64,000 bases of DNA from Rubellimicrobium arenae (GCF_017916295.1 NZ_JAFMSS010000001.1:186001-250000), one strand, 5' to 3'. Shown: positions 1-9,310, numbered from the stretch's first letter. Translations and numbers: made by a program. Notes: generated by a model not told the origin, from the letters alone.

Positions 1-219
1 CTGGGGTTTGTCGTAGACGAACAGCATGCCGCCGAGCGTGTCCATCCGCTCCACGTTCATGAGGCCCTGCGCACGTTCGGCCGCATCGTCGGCAACCTGG
101 ACAACGAAGTGCGCCTCGCCAAAGCCGCCCCGGATCGTGACCCGGTCGTCCCGGCACTCGGCATGGGCAGCCTGCGTTCCCACCAGCGCCGCAAGAAGGA
201 GGAGAGCGCCGCGGATCAT
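1..219 (-). CDS. DUF192 (COG1430) secreted protein, 3' end cut by window edge
   Basis: The gene reads from the ATG at 219 down to the window edge, giving 73 residues. The N terminus MIRGALLLLAALVGTQAAHA is a signal peptide with an A-x-A cleavage site. The mature part carries FVVQVADDAAERAQGLM followed by MLFVYD, the signature of the DUF192 family: small periplasmic or secreted beta-barrel proteins of unknown biochemical role, usually about 150 residues. The missing half lies outside the window. Its ATG overlaps the TGA of the upstream cold-shock gene (ATGA, 216-219), so the two are probably translated from one mRNA. The family call is firm; the function is unknown. Confidence 0.85.
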   Translation of the reverse strand, partial: MIRGALLLLAALVGTQAAHAECRDDRVTIRGGFGEAHFVVQVADDAAERAQGLMNVERMDTLGGMLFVYDKPQ

Positions 220-749
220 CGGGCCACCCGTCCCGCCACGTCCCAGGCCAGCACCTCGACGGCGAGCCGGCCCCGCTTTCCTTCGATGACACGCAGCCCC
301 ACGGCTTCGCCCGGCGCGAGATCCGCGAAGCCGGACTTGCGGAGCACCTCGATGTGCAGGAACACGTCTTCCTCCGATCCCCAGACGTTGGCAAAGCCGA
401 AGCCCTTGCCCTTGTCGAACCACTTCACGCGCGCGGCCTGGAACGGCTGCTCGGCCAGAAGCGCCGGATCCATGTCGGCCAGGTCGGCCAGGCCCGCCCC
501 CGGGGGCACCTCCGGCGGCTGGAGCGCCAGAACGGTCGTGGCCTGCATGCCGCGCTCGGTCCGGGCCACCTCGACCATGATCGCCGAACCGTCGGCCACC
601 GTGCTCTGGCCAAAGCTGCGCAGGACGTTGGCATGAAGGAGAATGTCGGGGCCGCCATCGTCAGCCACCACGAAGCCGAACCCTTTCCCAGGGTCGAACC
701 ATTTGACATGACCGCGGACGGTCGGACGTCCGCTCTGGTCTTCAGACAT
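216..749 (-). CDS. Two-domain cold-shock protein
   Basis: A 177-residue protein with two cold-shock (OB-fold) domains. Domain 1, near residues 12-75, has VKWFDPGKGFGFV; domain 2, near residues 108-170, has VKWFDKGKGFGFA followed by DVFLHIEVL. These cover the aromatic RNP1 nucleic-acid-binding surface, although RNP2 is less canonical (DILLHANVL in domain 1). The domains are joined by a Pro/Gly/Asp-rich linker. Such tandem CSD proteins are typical of Rhodobacteraceae and are thought to bind single-stranded RNA or DNA. I place the start at the ATG at 749 (MSEDQSGRPTV) rather than the upstream in-frame ATG at 827, because the conserved domain begins soon after it. It is distinct from the single-domain cspA at 52.5 kb. 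Confidence 0.9.
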   Translation of the reverse strand: MSEDQSGRPTVRGHVKWFDPGKGFGFVVADDGGPDILLHANVLRSFGQSTVADGSAIMVEVARTERGMQATTVLALQPPEVPPGAGLADLADMDPALLAEQPFQAARVKWFDKGKGFGFANVWGSEEDVFLHIEVLRKSGFADLAPGEAVGLRVIEGKRGRLAVEVLAWDVAGRVAR

Positions 750-874
750 ATCTCGAGGTCTCTCTAGCCGCTCGGCGCAAGGCGCGTCGGCCAAGTTTAG
801 GTCAGGGTTTCGAACGTAACTTAACACGCGAACGAGCTACCTCACACCGCAGAAACATCCACGGCGAACTAAAG

Positions 875-1480
875 TCACGGGTTGAGACGCACCACGTCCC
901 ATGCCGAGCCAGGGTCCTGGCGGGACCAGCGGAACCGGTCATGCAGGCGAAACGGGCCGTCCGCCCAGAACTCGATCTCGAGCGGGACGAGCCGGAAGCC
1001 TCCCCAGAACGGCGGCCGGGGCGGATTGGTCCCATGACGGGCCGTGACCTTGGCCACCTCGGCCAGGAGCGCGGTCCGCGACTCGAGGGGCTGCGACTGC
1101 CGGGACGCCCAGGCGCCCAGACGGCTCTGGAGCGAGCGGGAGGCATAATAGTCGTCGGCCTGCGGGCCCTCGACGCGGGAGACGAGCCCGCGGGCCCGAA
1201 CCTGGCGGCGCAAGGTCTTCCAGTGCATGACGAAGGCGGCACGTCTGGCGGCCTCGATCTCCATGGCCTTCCGGCTTCCGTAATTGGTGTAGAAGACGAA
1301 GGCGCCGGCCTCGATCTCCTTGAGGAGGACCATCCGGGCGTTCGGCATCCCGTCCGCATCCACGGTCGCCAAGGCGATCGCGTTCGGGTCGTTGGGCTCG
1401 CTCCGTTCGGCCTCGGCCATCCAGGCCCGGGCCAGAACGAATGGGTCCTCACCAGCGAATATGCCTGTCCGGTCTGCCAC
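875..1480 (-). CDS. pdxH: Pyridoxamine 5'-phosphate oxidase
   Basis: A 201-residue protein matching PdxH over its full length. PdxH is the FMN enzyme that oxidises pyridoxamine or pyridoxine 5'-phosphate to pyridoxal 5'-phosphate in vitamin B6 synthesis and salvage. Diagnostic stretches are PNARMVLLKEIE, FVFYTNYGSRKA (FMN phosphate contacts), a Gln/Ser-rich ASRQSQPLESR segment, and the C-terminal RLHDRFRW...W.V.RLNP. The start is the GTG at 1480: an AAGGGGGA Shine-Dalgarno lies four bases before it, and no ATG fits. It is divergent from fabI. Confidence 0.95.
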   Translation of the reverse strand: MADRTGIFAGEDPFVLARAWMAEAERSEPNDPNAIALATVDADGMPNARMVLLKEIEAGAFVFYTNYGSRKAMEIEAARRAAFVMHWKTLRRQVRARGLVSRVEGPQADDYYASRSLQSRLGAWASRQSQPLESRTALLAEVAKVTARHGTNPPRPPFWGGFRLVPLEIEFWADGPFRLHDRFRWSRQDPGSAWDVVRLNP

Positions 1481-1663
1481 ATCGTCCCCCTTCAAGCTCC
1501 GGCGATACCGCCGCCGGGCGACCGGATGCAACCCTAATGTGTCCTGTGACATGTCGAGGGACGCAGCGGCAGGACCCCCTCCAAAGCCCGGTCGGCGGCT
1601 CTTGATGGGGCACGGCCGTTCGCCTACACCCGGGCGAAACGCCGCAGGGGAAGGGATGGCCGC
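1481..1663. promoter_or_regulatory. Divergent pdxH/fabI intergenic region
   Basis: 183 bases separate the pdxH GTG from the fabI ATG and must hold the promoters for both directions. The fabI side ends in a purine-rich AGGGGAAGGGATGG ribosome-binding region. No convincing hexamer pair was found. Confidence 0.4.
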
Positions 1664-2473
1664 ATGCAGACGGATCTGCTCAAGGGCAAGCGCGGCCTCA
1701 TCATGGGGCTGGCGAACGACAAATCCATCGCCTGGGGCATCGCCAAGATGTGCCGCGAGGCGGGGGCGGAGCTCGCCTTCTCGTACCAGGGGGACGCCCT
1801 GCTCAAGCGCGTGACGCCACTTGCCGCCGAGGTGGGATCGGACATCGTCCTGCCCTGCGACGTCAGCCGGATGGAGTCGATCGACGCCCTCTTCGAGGAG
1901 CTGGGCCGCCGCTGGGGCAAGCTGGACTTCATCGTCCATGCGATCGGCTTTTCGGACAAGGACCAGCTTCGCGGCCGTTACGTCGACACGACCCGCGACA
2001 ACTTCCTGATGACGATGGACATCTCGGTCTTCTCGTTCACCGCCGTGGTGAAGCGGGCCGAGCCCCTGATGACCGAGGGCGGCTCCTGCCTGACGCTCAC
2101 CTACTACGGGTCGGAAAAGGTGATGCCGCACTACAACGTCATGGGCGTCGCCAAGGCCGCTCTCGAGGCGTCGGTGCGCTACCTCGCCGAGGACCTGGGC
2201 AAGCAGGACATCCGCGTGAACGCGATCAGCGCGGGCACGATCAAGACCCTGGCCGCCTCGGGGATCGGCGACTTCCGCCTGATCCTCAAGTGGAACGAGT
2301 ACAATTCGCCGCTGCGCCGGACCGTCTCGCAGGAGGAGGTCGGCAAGTCGGCCCTTTATCTCCTGTCCGAGCTCGGCAGCGCGGTCACCGGCGAGGTCCT
2401 GCATGTCGACGCGGGCTACCACATCGTCGGCATGAAGGCCGTGGACGCGCCGGACATCTCCAAGGACGCATGA
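1664..2473 (+). CDS. fabI: Enoyl-[acyl-carrier-protein] reductase FabI
   Basis: A 269-residue short-chain dehydrogenase that reduces trans-2-enoyl-ACP with NAD(P)H in the last step of each fatty-acid elongation cycle. The cofactor motif is the atypical GLANDKSIAWGIA near residues 15-27 that marks enoyl reductases rather than ordinary SDRs. The catalytic pair is Tyr157 and Lys164 (Y-x6-K), preceded by the TYYGSEKV segment. The length matches the family (about 260-270). The start at 1664 follows an AGGGGAAGGG stretch. The downstream exporter gene begins inside its stop codon. Confidence 0.96.
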   Translation: MQTDLLKGKRGLIMGLANDKSIAWGIAKMCREAGAELAFSYQGDALLKRVTPLAAEVGSDIVLPCDVSRMESIDALFEELGRRWGKLDFIVHAIGFSDKDQLRGRYVDTTRDNFLMTMDISVFSFTAVVKRAEPLMTEGGSCLTLTYYGSEKVMPHYNVMGVAKAALEASVRYLAEDLGKQDIRVNAISAGTIKTLAASGIGDFRLILKWNEYNSPLRRTVSQEEVGKSALYLLSELGSAVTGEVLHVDAGYHIVGMKAVDAPDISKDA

Positions 2474-3081
2474 CACCTGCCGTCCTCCTGGCCGTCGTCG
2501 GGGTGCACCTCCTGGCCGCGATGAGCCCGGGGCCGTCCTTTGTCGTCTGCGTCCGCACGGCGGTCGCGCAAGGCTTCTGGGCCGCGGCGGCCCTGGCGCT
2601 GGGCTACGGCATCGGGGCTGCCGTCTGGGCCGCGGCGGCGCTCGCCGGACTGGCCCTGCTGTTCCAGGTCGTCCCGCCCGTGCTCCTCGCGCTCAAGGTG
2701 CTGGGTGGAGCCTACCTGATCTGGATCGCCGTCCGGATGTGGCAGCATGCGGGCGCGCCGGTCGAGGCCGACGGCGCGACCGCCCCCCGGTCCGCCCGGG
2801 CCGCCGTGCGCTTCGGCGTGCTGACCTTCATGACCAATCCCAAGCCCGCCGTGTTCTTCGGCGCGGTGTTCGTAGGCCTCGTGCCGCCCGAAACTTCCCT
2901 CGCCTGGAAGTCCGCCATTGTCGCCGTCATCTTCATCGACGAGACGCTCTGGTATCTGCTGGTGGCGCGGGCTCTTTCGTTGTCCGCTCCGCGAGCGGCC
3001 TATCTGAGGCTCAAGGCCTCGCTCGACCGGGTCTTCGGCGTCCTGCTGGGGGTCCTGGGACTCGAGATCGCGCTCACCTGA
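2470..3081 (+). CDS. LysE/RhtB-family amino-acid exporter
   Basis: A 203-residue inner-membrane protein with about five to six hydrophobic helices and the family signatures MSPGPSFVVCVRTAVAQG (residues 17-34), GGAYLIWIAVRMW, and FMTNPKPAVFFGAVF. Members export amino acids or homoserine lactones by proton antiport; the substrate cannot be told here. The ATG at 2470 overlaps the fabI TGA by four bases, so it is probably translationally coupled although functionally unrelated to fatty-acid synthesis. The next gene, gpt, follows after nine bases. Confidence 0.88.
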   Translation: MTPAVLLAVVGVHLLAAMSPGPSFVVCVRTAVAQGFWAAAALALGYGIGAAVWAAAALAGLALLFQVVPPVLLALKVLGGAYLIWIAVRMWQHAGAPVEADGATAPRSARAAVRFGVLTFMTNPKPAVFFGAVFVGLVPPETSLAWKSAIVAVIFIDETLWYLLVARALSLSAPRAAYLRLKASLDRVFGVLLGVLGLEIALT

Positions 3082-3090
3082 GAGGACGTC

Positions 3091-3594
3091 ATGACCGACC
3101 GCCTGCCCCATGAAAAAGGCTTCCACATTTCCTGGGACCAGATCCACCGCGACAGCCGCGCCCTGGCCTGGCGGCTCGATGGCCAGGGGCCGGACGCCGG
3201 CGCCTGGAGGGCCGTGGTCGCCATCACCCGCGGCGGCATGGCGCCGGCCATGATCGTGAGCCGTGAACTCGGCATCCGGACGGTCGATACGATCAGCGTC
3301 AAGAGCTATGACCATCAGGCCCAGAGCGAGGCGCGGGTCCTGAAGGCGCCGGACTCCGCCCTCATGGGCGATGGCACCGGGATCCTGATCGTCGACGACC
3401 TCGTGGATTCGGGCCGCACGCTGGAGCTTGTCCGGCAGATGTATCCCAAGGCGCACTTTGCCACGGTCTATGCCAAGCCGAAGGGCAAGCCCCAGGTGGA
3501 CACCTACATCACCGAGGTGAGCCAGGACACCTGGATCTTCTTCCCCTGGGACATGGCCCTCCAGTACGTCGAGCCGTATCGCGGACGCGACTAG
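3091..3594 (+). CDS. gpt: Xanthine-guanine phosphoribosyltransferase
   Basis: A 167-residue type I phosphoribosyltransferase. The PRPP-binding loop is ILIVDDLVDSGRT near residues 109-121, and VVAITRGGMAPAMI supplies the pyrophosphate loop. The C-terminal DTWIFFPWDM is typical of bacterial XGPRT, which salvages guanine, xanthine and hypoxanthine to nucleotides. The length is close to the E. coli Gpt family (about 150-170). A GAGAGG ribosome-binding site precedes the ATG. Confidence 0.93.
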   Translation: MTDRLPHEKGFHISWDQIHRDSRALAWRLDGQGPDAGAWRAVVAITRGGMAPAMIVSRELGIRTVDTISVKSYDHQAQSEARVLKAPDSALMGDGTGILIVDDLVDSGRTLELVRQMYPKAHFATVYAKPKGKPQVDTYITEVSQDTWIFFPWDMALQYVEPYRGRD

Positions 3595-3669
3595 GAGGTC
3601 GAGGGGCGGCCCGGCTTGGTGGCGCCCCCGACCCGGTGTCCATTCCCTCACCCCGACTGCGGATTTCCC

Positions 3670-4845
3670 ATGCCCCTGCCTCGCACCGCCATGACCTTCG
3701 CGCCGCCCGTGATGGAGGCGCGGCGCTGGCTCGACGGCGTCGAGTTCCCGCCGAACCGCCCTCTCATCAACGTCAGCCAGGCCGCGCCGGTGGATCCGCC
3801 CCCCGCTCCCTTGCGGGAGGCCATGTCCGAGATGGTGCTGTCGGATCCGTCCGTGCACCTTTACGGACCGGTGCTGGGCCTGTCGCCCCTGCGCGAGGAG
3901 ATCGCGGTTCGCTGGAGCGCGGCCTACGGGGGCGCCATCGCAGCGGACCAGGTCGCCATCACCTCCGGCTGCAACCAGGCCTATTGCGCGGCGATCGCGA
4001 CGCTTTGCAGCGAAGGGGACGAGGTCATCCTTCCGGTGCCCTACTACTTCAATCACCGGATGTGGAACGACATGGCGGGCGCGGTGACCGTGCCCCTGCC
4101 CTGCGGCCCGGGCCTGATTCCCGAAGCCGAACGGGCGGCCGCCCTGATCACGCCTCGCACCCGGGCCATCGTGCTCGTGTCCCCGAACAACCCTGGAGGG
4201 GCGGAATATCCGGCCGCAGCGCTGAGAGCGTTCCTCGATTTGGCCCGCAGCCGTCGCATCGCCCTGATCGTGGACGAAACCTACCGCGACTTCGACTCGC
4301 GCGAGGGTGCCCCGCATGACCTGTTCCGCGATCCGGAATGGGACGACACCCTCATCCATCTGTATTCCTTCTCCAAGGCCTACAGACTGACGGGGCACCG
4401 CGTGGGGGCGATCCTGTCGTCCCGGACCCGGCTGGCCGAGGTCGAGAAATTCCTGGACACGGTGGCGATCTGCCCACCGCAGGTCGGCCAGCACGCCGCG
4501 CTCTGGGGGATGCGGCACCTGGGCGACTGGGTCGCGGCCGAGCGTCTCGAGATTCTGGACCGTCGGGCCGCGATGGTCGAAGGCTTCGGTCGGCTCGGGG
4601 CCAAGGGCTGGAACCTGCTTGGCTGCGGGGCCTACTTCGCCTATGCCACGCACCCCTTCGAGCAGCCGTCGGACCAGCTGGCCAAGCGGCTGGTGCGCGA
4701 GGCTGGCGTGCTGCTCCTGCCTGGAACTATGTTCATGCCCGACGGCATGGCCGAGGGCGCGCGCGGCCTCCGCATCGCGTTCGCCAACGTGGACCGGGAG
4801 GGGATCGGGGCCCTGCTCGACCGGCTCGACGTCGTGACCCCCTGA
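3670..4845 (+). CDS. Class I/II PLP-dependent aminotransferase
   Basis: About 391 residues of fold-type I aminotransferase. SFSKAYRLTGHRVG carries the Schiff-base lysine; VSPNNPGG and LIVDETYRDF provide the PLP-ring and Asp contacts; the YGPVLGLSPLREEIA segment is typical of the aspartate/aromatic group. The substrate is unknown. The reading frame is open upstream to a TTG at 3616; ATGs at 3670 and 3691 are both reasonable starts and neither has a strong Shine-Dalgarno. I use 3670; family alignments suggest conserved sequence begins at about 3700. Confidence 0.88.
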   Translation: MPLPRTAMTFAPPVMEARRWLDGVEFPPNRPLINVSQAAPVDPPPAPLREAMSEMVLSDPSVHLYGPVLGLSPLREEIAVRWSAAYGGAIAADQVAITSGCNQAYCAAIATLCSEGDEVILPVPYYFNHRMWNDMAGAVTVPLPCGPGLIPEAERAAALITPRTRAIVLVSPNNPGGAEYPAAALRAFLDLARSRRIALIVDETYRDFDSREGAPHDLFRDPEWDDTLIHLYSFSKAYRLTGHRVGAILSSRTRLAEVEKFLDTVAICPPQVGQHAALWGMRHLGDWVAAERLEILDRRAAMVEGFGRLGAKGWNLLGCGAYFAYATHPFEQPSDQLAKRLVREAGVLLLPGTMFMPDGMAEGARGLRIAFANVDREGIGALLDRLDVVTP

Positions 4846-4915
4846 TGCTTGCGTGTGTTCCCCGGCCCGCCTATGCAGGGCCCGCCCCGTGAGAGGGCGC
4901 TAGGGGGACACGGCC

Positions 4916-6754
4916 ATGGCGGCGCGCAAGGGCAACAAACTGGTTTACTGGCTCATGCTGGGGCTCATCGTCCTGGGCTTCGGGGGCTGGTTCACGGGGG
5001 GTGGCCGGGTGCGCTCCACCGACATGGGGACGGTCGGCGGACTGGAACTCCCGGCCCAGACCTATGCCAATGCGCTTCAGGCCCAGATCCGGCAGATGGA
5101 GCAGCAGACCGGCCAGCGTCCGACCATGGAGCAGATCCAGGCCATGGGCCTGGACCGGGCCGTCCTGGCGCAGGTGGTGACCCAGCGGGTGCTGGACGCC
5201 GAAGCGCAGCGGCTCGGACTTTCGGTCGGGGACATCCGGGTGGCGGATGCCGTTCGCGGCACGCCGGCCTTCCAGGGAGTCGATGGCAACTTCGACCGCG
5301 ACCTCTACCGCGAGCAGCTTCGCCGCGCCGGCCTGACCGAGGCCAGCTACGAGAATTCGCTGCGGGGCGACACCACCCGCACGATCCTCCAGGCCGCCGT
5401 GCTGGGCGGCGTGCCGGAGCCGGTGACCTACAGCCGGATCCTGGCCGCCTATTCCAACGAAAAGCGGAGCGTCACCTGGGCGCCGGTCGGGCCCGAGGCC
5501 GTCACCAGCCTGCCCGAGCCCACGGACGAGGATCTCCAGGCCTACTATGACGACCACCCCGACGAGTTCACCGCGCCCGAGGTCCGGCAGATCAGCTATG
5601 CCTGGCTGACGCCGGACATGATCCAGGGGCAGATGTCGGTGTCCGACCAGGAGATCCAGGACCTGTACAACAGCCGCCTCGGAGAATTCGTCAAGGAAGA
5701 GCGCCGGTTGGTCGAGCGGCTGGTCTTCCCCGACGAGCAGGCGGCGCAGGCGGCCAAGGGGCGGCTCGACTCAGGGGACGTCAGCTTCGACGCGCTCGTG
5801 GAGGAGCGCGGCCTCCTGCTGTCGGACATAGATCTGGGCGACGTCTCCCGCAGCGAACTCGATGGCGCCGGGGACGCGGTCTTCGGGGCGGCGAGCGGAT
5901 CGGTCGTCGGTCCGCTGCCGACCGGCCTTGGGCCCGCGCTGTTCCGGATCAATGCCGTGATCGCTGCCGACGAGACCACCCTGGAGGAGGCCACGCCGGA
6001 CTTGCGGAACGAGATCGCCAACGAGAAGGCCCAGTCCGTCATCGCCGACCTGCGATCGCAGGTCGAGGATCTGACCGCCGGGGGCGCCACGATCGAGGAC
6101 CTCGCCGAGCGGACGGATCTCGAACCCGGCCAGATCGACTGGTCGGAAGGCATGAGCGACGGCCCTGCGGCCTACCAGGAGTTCCGCGACGCGGCCGCCG
6201 CGGCGCGGGAGGGCGACTTCCCGAAGCCGGTCGACCTGTCGGACGGCGGTCTCATGGTGCTGCGCCTCGACGGCGTGACGCCGGCCGAGCTCCGTCCCCT
6301 GGACGAAGTTGCTGCGGATGTCCGCGCGGGCTGGGATGCCCAGGCCCGGCGCGAGGCCGTGCTAGCCGCGGCCAAGGCCCAGGCGGAGGCGATCTCGGCT
6401 GGTGCGAGATTCGAGGATCAGGGACTGACGCCCGAGACCGAACCCGCGCTCACCCGGCGAGGAGCCGTCGAGGGGACGCCCCCCGACTTCGTGAGCACGG
6501 CGTTCTCGCTGGCCCAAGGCGAAGCCCGTGCCCTGCCGGTCGGCGACGGCGCGGTGGTGCTTCGGCTGGACAGCATCACCACGGCGCCCGAGGACGACCC
6601 CGCCGTCGTCGCCGAGCGGACGACCCTCGCCTCCCAGATCTCGGGCGCGATATCCCGGGACATCTTCGACGCCTTTGCCCGGCAACTCCAGGCCGGCACT
6701 GAGATCCGCATCAACGACCAGGCCGTGGCGGCCGTGAACGGCCAGATTAACTGA
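4916..6754 (+). CDS. ppiD: Periplasmic peptidyl-prolyl isomerase (SurA/PpiD-like)
   Basis: A 612-residue protein with a short cytoplasmic start (MAARKGNKL), one membrane anchor (residues 10-26) and a large periplasmic region. The N-terminal chaperone domain, VTQRVLDAEAQRLGLSVGD...TPAFQ..GNFDRDLYREQLRRAGLTE, is the SurA_N-like fold of PpiD. Parvulin-like segments follow (PVDLSDGGLMVLRLDGVTPAELRPLDEV). It is expected to help outer-membrane and periplasmic proteins fold. Its TGA shares a base with the trpE ATG (6754), an arrangement also met in other Rhodobacteraceae. Confidence 0.88.
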   Translation: MAARKGNKLVYWLMLGLIVLGFGGWFTGGGRVRSTDMGTVGGLELPAQTYANALQAQIRQMEQQTGQRPTMEQIQAMGLDRAVLAQVVTQRVLDAEAQRLGLSVGDIRVADAVRGTPAFQGVDGNFDRDLYREQLRRAGLTEASYENSLRGDTTRTILQAAVLGGVPEPVTYSRILAAYSNEKRSVTWAPVGPEAVTSLPEPTDEDLQAYYDDHPDEFTAPEVRQISYAWLTPDMIQGQMSVSDQEIQDLYNSRLGEFVKEERRLVERLVFPDEQAAQAAKGRLDSGDVSFDALVEERGLLLSDIDLGDVSRSELDGAGDAVFGAASGSVVGPLPTGLGPALFRINAVIAADETTLEEATPDLRNEIANEKAQSVIADLRSQVEDLTAGGATIEDLAERTDLEPGQIDWSEGMSDGPAAYQEFRDAAAAAREGDFPKPVDLSDGGLMVLRLDGVTPAELRPLDEVAADVRAGWDAQARREAVLAAAKAQAEAISAGARFEDQGLTPETEPALTRRGAVEGTPPDFVSTAFSLAQGEARALPVGDGAVVLRLDSITTAPEDDPAVVAERTTLASQISGAISRDIFDAFARQLQAGTEIRINDQAVAAVNGQIN

Positions 6755-8265
6755 TGTCGCTGTTCCCCGACTTTGCCGCCTTCCGGGATGGCTACGACGC
6801 GGGCCGGAACCAGGTGGTCTGGACCCGCCTGGCCGCCGATCTGGACACGCCGGTGTCCCTGATGCTCAAGCTGGCCGGCGCGGCCAAGCATTCCTTCATG
6901 CTGGAAAGCGTGACGGGCGGAGAAGTCCGGGGGCGCTACTCGATCATCGGCCTGAACCCGGATCTGGTCTGGGAATGCCGCGGCGCCACGAGCCGGCTGA
7001 ACCGAACCGCGCGCTACGACGATGATGCCTTCGAGTCGATGGACGGCCCGCCGGTCGAGGCGCTGAGGTCCCTGTTGGCGGAATGCCGGATCGACCTTCC
7101 CGCCGGGCTGCCCGCCGCTTCGGCCGGGCTGTTCGGCTACCTGGGCTACGACATGATCCGGCTGATCGAGAACCTCCCCGATCAGCGCCCGGACCCGCTC
7201 GGCCTTCCGGACGCGGTCCTGCTGCGGCCCTCGGTCGTCGCCGTGCTGGACGGGGTGAAGGGGGACGTGATCCTCGTGGCGCCAGCCTGGACGGGATCGG
7301 GCCTTCCGGCCAAGGCGGCCTACGCCCAGGCTGCAGAGCGCGTGATGGACGCCCAGCGGGCGCTGGAACGGGGCGTGCCCCAGGCGGCCCGCGTTCTGGG
7401 GGAACCCTGCGAGCCTTCTCCCCCCGTGTCCAACTTCACCAAGGCTGGCTACATGTCGGCTGTGGAAAAGGCCAAGGAGTACATCCGGGCCGGAGACATC
7501 TTTCAGGTGGTTCCGGCGCAGCGCTGGACGCAGACCTTCCGCGAGCCTCCCTTCGCCTTGTACCGGAGCCTGCGGCGGACGAACCCGTCCCCCTTCATGT
7601 TCTTCTTCAACTTCGGCGGCTTTCAGGTGATCGGAGCTTCGCCCGAGATCCTGGTCAGGGTCTTCGGCAAGCAGGTGACGATCCGTCCCATCGCCGGGAC
7701 CCGCCCCCGCGGCGCCACGCCGGAGGAGGATCGCGACAACGAGGCGTCGCTGCTGGCGGATCAGAAGGAGCGGGCGGAGCACCTGATGCTGCTTGATCTG
7801 GGCCGCAACGACGTTGGCCGGGTGTCCAAGCCCGGAACCGTGCGCCCGACGGAGACCTTCACGATCGAACGGTATTCCCACGTCATGCACATCGTGTCCA
7901 ACGTGGTCGGCGAACTGGCCGAGGGCGAGGACGCCCTGTCGGCCTTCTTTGCCGGGATGCCGGCCGGCACGGTGTCGGGCGCGCCCAAGGTCCGCGCGAT
8001 GCAGATCATCGACGAGCTCGAGCCGGAAAAGCGCGGCGTCTATGCGGGCGGCGTCGGGTACTTCAGCGCGAACGGGGACATGGACATGTGCATCGCGCTC
8101 CGGACCGCCGTGCTCAAGGGGGACAAGCTTCACATCCAGGCGGGTGGCGGCGTGGTCTACGACAGCGACCCCGAGGCCGAGTACATGGAGACCGTGCACA
8201 AGTCGAACGCCATCCGGAAGGCCGCCGAGGATGCGGCGATGTTCCGGCCCGACGGCAACAGCTGA
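6754..8265 (+). CDS. trpE: Anthranilate synthase component I
   Basis: A 503-residue TrpE that converts chorismate to anthranilate with ammonia delivered by TrpG. The N-terminal part holds the tryptophan-feedback region (HSFMLESVTGGEVRGRYSIIG). The catalytic C-terminal half has PSPFMFFFNF, IGASPEILVRV, IRPIAGTRPRG, LGRNDVGRV, GMPAGTVSGAPKVRAM and a C-terminal GGGVVYDSDPEAEY, all family hallmarks. It starts one base inside the ppiD stop. trpG and trpD are not next to it: dusA follows on the other strand. Confidence 0.97.
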   Translation: MSLFPDFAAFRDGYDAGRNQVVWTRLAADLDTPVSLMLKLAGAAKHSFMLESVTGGEVRGRYSIIGLNPDLVWECRGATSRLNRTARYDDDAFESMDGPPVEALRSLLAECRIDLPAGLPAASAGLFGYLGYDMIRLIENLPDQRPDPLGLPDAVLLRPSVVAVLDGVKGDVILVAPAWTGSGLPAKAAYAQAAERVMDAQRALERGVPQAARVLGEPCEPSPPVSNFTKAGYMSAVEKAKEYIRAGDIFQVVPAQRWTQTFREPPFALYRSLRRTNPSPFMFFFNFGGFQVIGASPEILVRVFGKQVTIRPIAGTRPRGATPEEDRDNEASLLADQKERAEHLMLLDLGRNDVGRVSKPGTVRPTETFTIERYSHVMHIVSNVVGELAEGEDALSAFFAGMPAGTVSGAPKVRAMQIIDELEPEKRGVYAGGVGYFSANGDMDMCIALRTAVLKGDKLHIQAGGGVVYDSDPEAEYMETVHKSNAIRKAAEDAAMFRPDGNS

Positions 8266-8298
8266 ACGGCCCCGCGCCCGTCCGGTCGAGCGGGCCGT
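8266..8298. terminator. Bidirectional hairpin between trpE and dusA
   Basis: ACGGCCCCGC (8266-8275) pairs with GCGGGCCGT (8290-8298) with one bulged C, filling nearly the whole 34-base gap between the two convergent stop codons. There is no clear U-run, so termination strength is uncertain. Confidence 0.55.
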
Positions 8299-8299
8299 C

Positions 8300-9310
8300 T
8301 CAGGCGGCAGCCGGCTCGACCTCGACAGCCGAGAGCGCCCGGCGGAGCACGTCCAGCCCTGCTCCCGGCCTGTTCGCCTCTTCCGAAAGGATGCGTCGCC
8401 AGGCGCGCGCGCCGGGGCGCCCCGTGAACAGGCCGAGCATGTGTCGCGTGACCTGATGCAGGCGTCCTCCGCCGGCGAGATGCTCATCGATATAGGGCAT
8501 CATGGCGCAGACGGCCTCTTCGGGGTGCCCGAACGGGTCGGCCGTCCCCCAGAGACGGCTGTCGGCTCGGCCAAGGACATCCCACGGAGAATGGTAAGCG
8601 GCCCGCCCGATCATCACGCCGTCCATTCCCTGGGCCAGCAGGTCCGTAGCCTGGCCCAGGCTGGTGATCCCTCCGTTGATCGTCATGTGCAGATCGGGGA
8701 ACGCCTGCTTCATCCGAAGCACAAGCGGGTAGTCGAGGGGCGGCACGTCCCGGTTTTCTTTGGGGGACAGGCCCTGGAGCCAGGCCTTTCGGGCATGCAC
8801 GGTCACGCGCCGCACCCCGGCGCGCGAGATCGCCTCGAGGAACCGCGGCAGAGCGACGGCGGGGTCCTGCTCGTCCACGCCGATGCGGCACTTGACGGTG
8901 ATCTCGGATGCCGTGGCGTCCTGCATGGCCCTGACGCAGTCGGCCACCAGATCGGGCTGCTGCATCAGCACGGCGCCAAAGCATCCCGACTGGACGCGGT
9001 CGGACGGGCAGCCGCAGTTCAGGTTCACCTCGGAGTAGCCGAACGCGCTGCCGATCCGGGCCGCCTCCGCCAGTTCGGCCGGATCGGATCCACCGAGTTG
9101 CAGGGCCACCGGCTGCTCCATCTCCGCAAAGGCGAGAAGGCGTACGCGATCCCCATGGCGCACGGCCGCAGCGGTGACCATCTCGGTATAGAGCAGGGTC
9201 TGACGGGACAGCATCCGGTGCAAGGCGCGGCAATGACGGTCGGTCCAGTCCATCATCGGTGCGACGGACAGGCGTGCGGCGTTGGTCAGCCCGGGATGGA
9301 CCTGGTTCAT
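8300..9310 (-). CDS. dusA: tRNA-dihydrouridine(20/20a) synthase
   Basis: A 336-residue FMN enzyme that reduces uridines in the tRNA D-loop. SVAPMMDWTDRHCR opens the TIM barrel; VNLNCGCPSDRVQSGCFGAVLM holds the active-site cysteine; LSPKENRDVPPLDY, INGGI and DGVMIGRAAY match DusA specifically rather than DusB/C. The start is the ATG at 9310, which has GGAG six bases upstream; the in-frame ATGs further upstream lack this. Confidence 0.95.
   Translation of the reverse strand: MNQVHPGLTNAARLSVAPMMDWTDRHCRALHRMLSRQTLLYTEMVTAAAVRHGDRVRLLAFAEMEQPVALQLGGSDPAELAEAARIGSAFGYSEVNLNCGCPSDRVQSGCFGAVLMQQPDLVADCVRAMQDATASEITVKCRIGVDEQDPAVALPRFLEAISRAGVRRVTVHARKAWLQGLSPKENRDVPPLDYPLVLRMKQAFPDLHMTINGGITSLGQATDLLAQGMDGVMIGRAAYHSPWDVLGRADSRLWGTADPFGHPEEAVCAMMPYIDEHLAGGGRLHQVTRHMLGLFTGRPGARAWRRILSEEANRPGAGLDVLRRALSAVEVEPAAA

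Noticed and set aside
2416..4653. 745-residue minus-strand frame
   Set aside because: Antisense to the LysE-type, gpt and aminotransferase genes, whose families are unmistakable.
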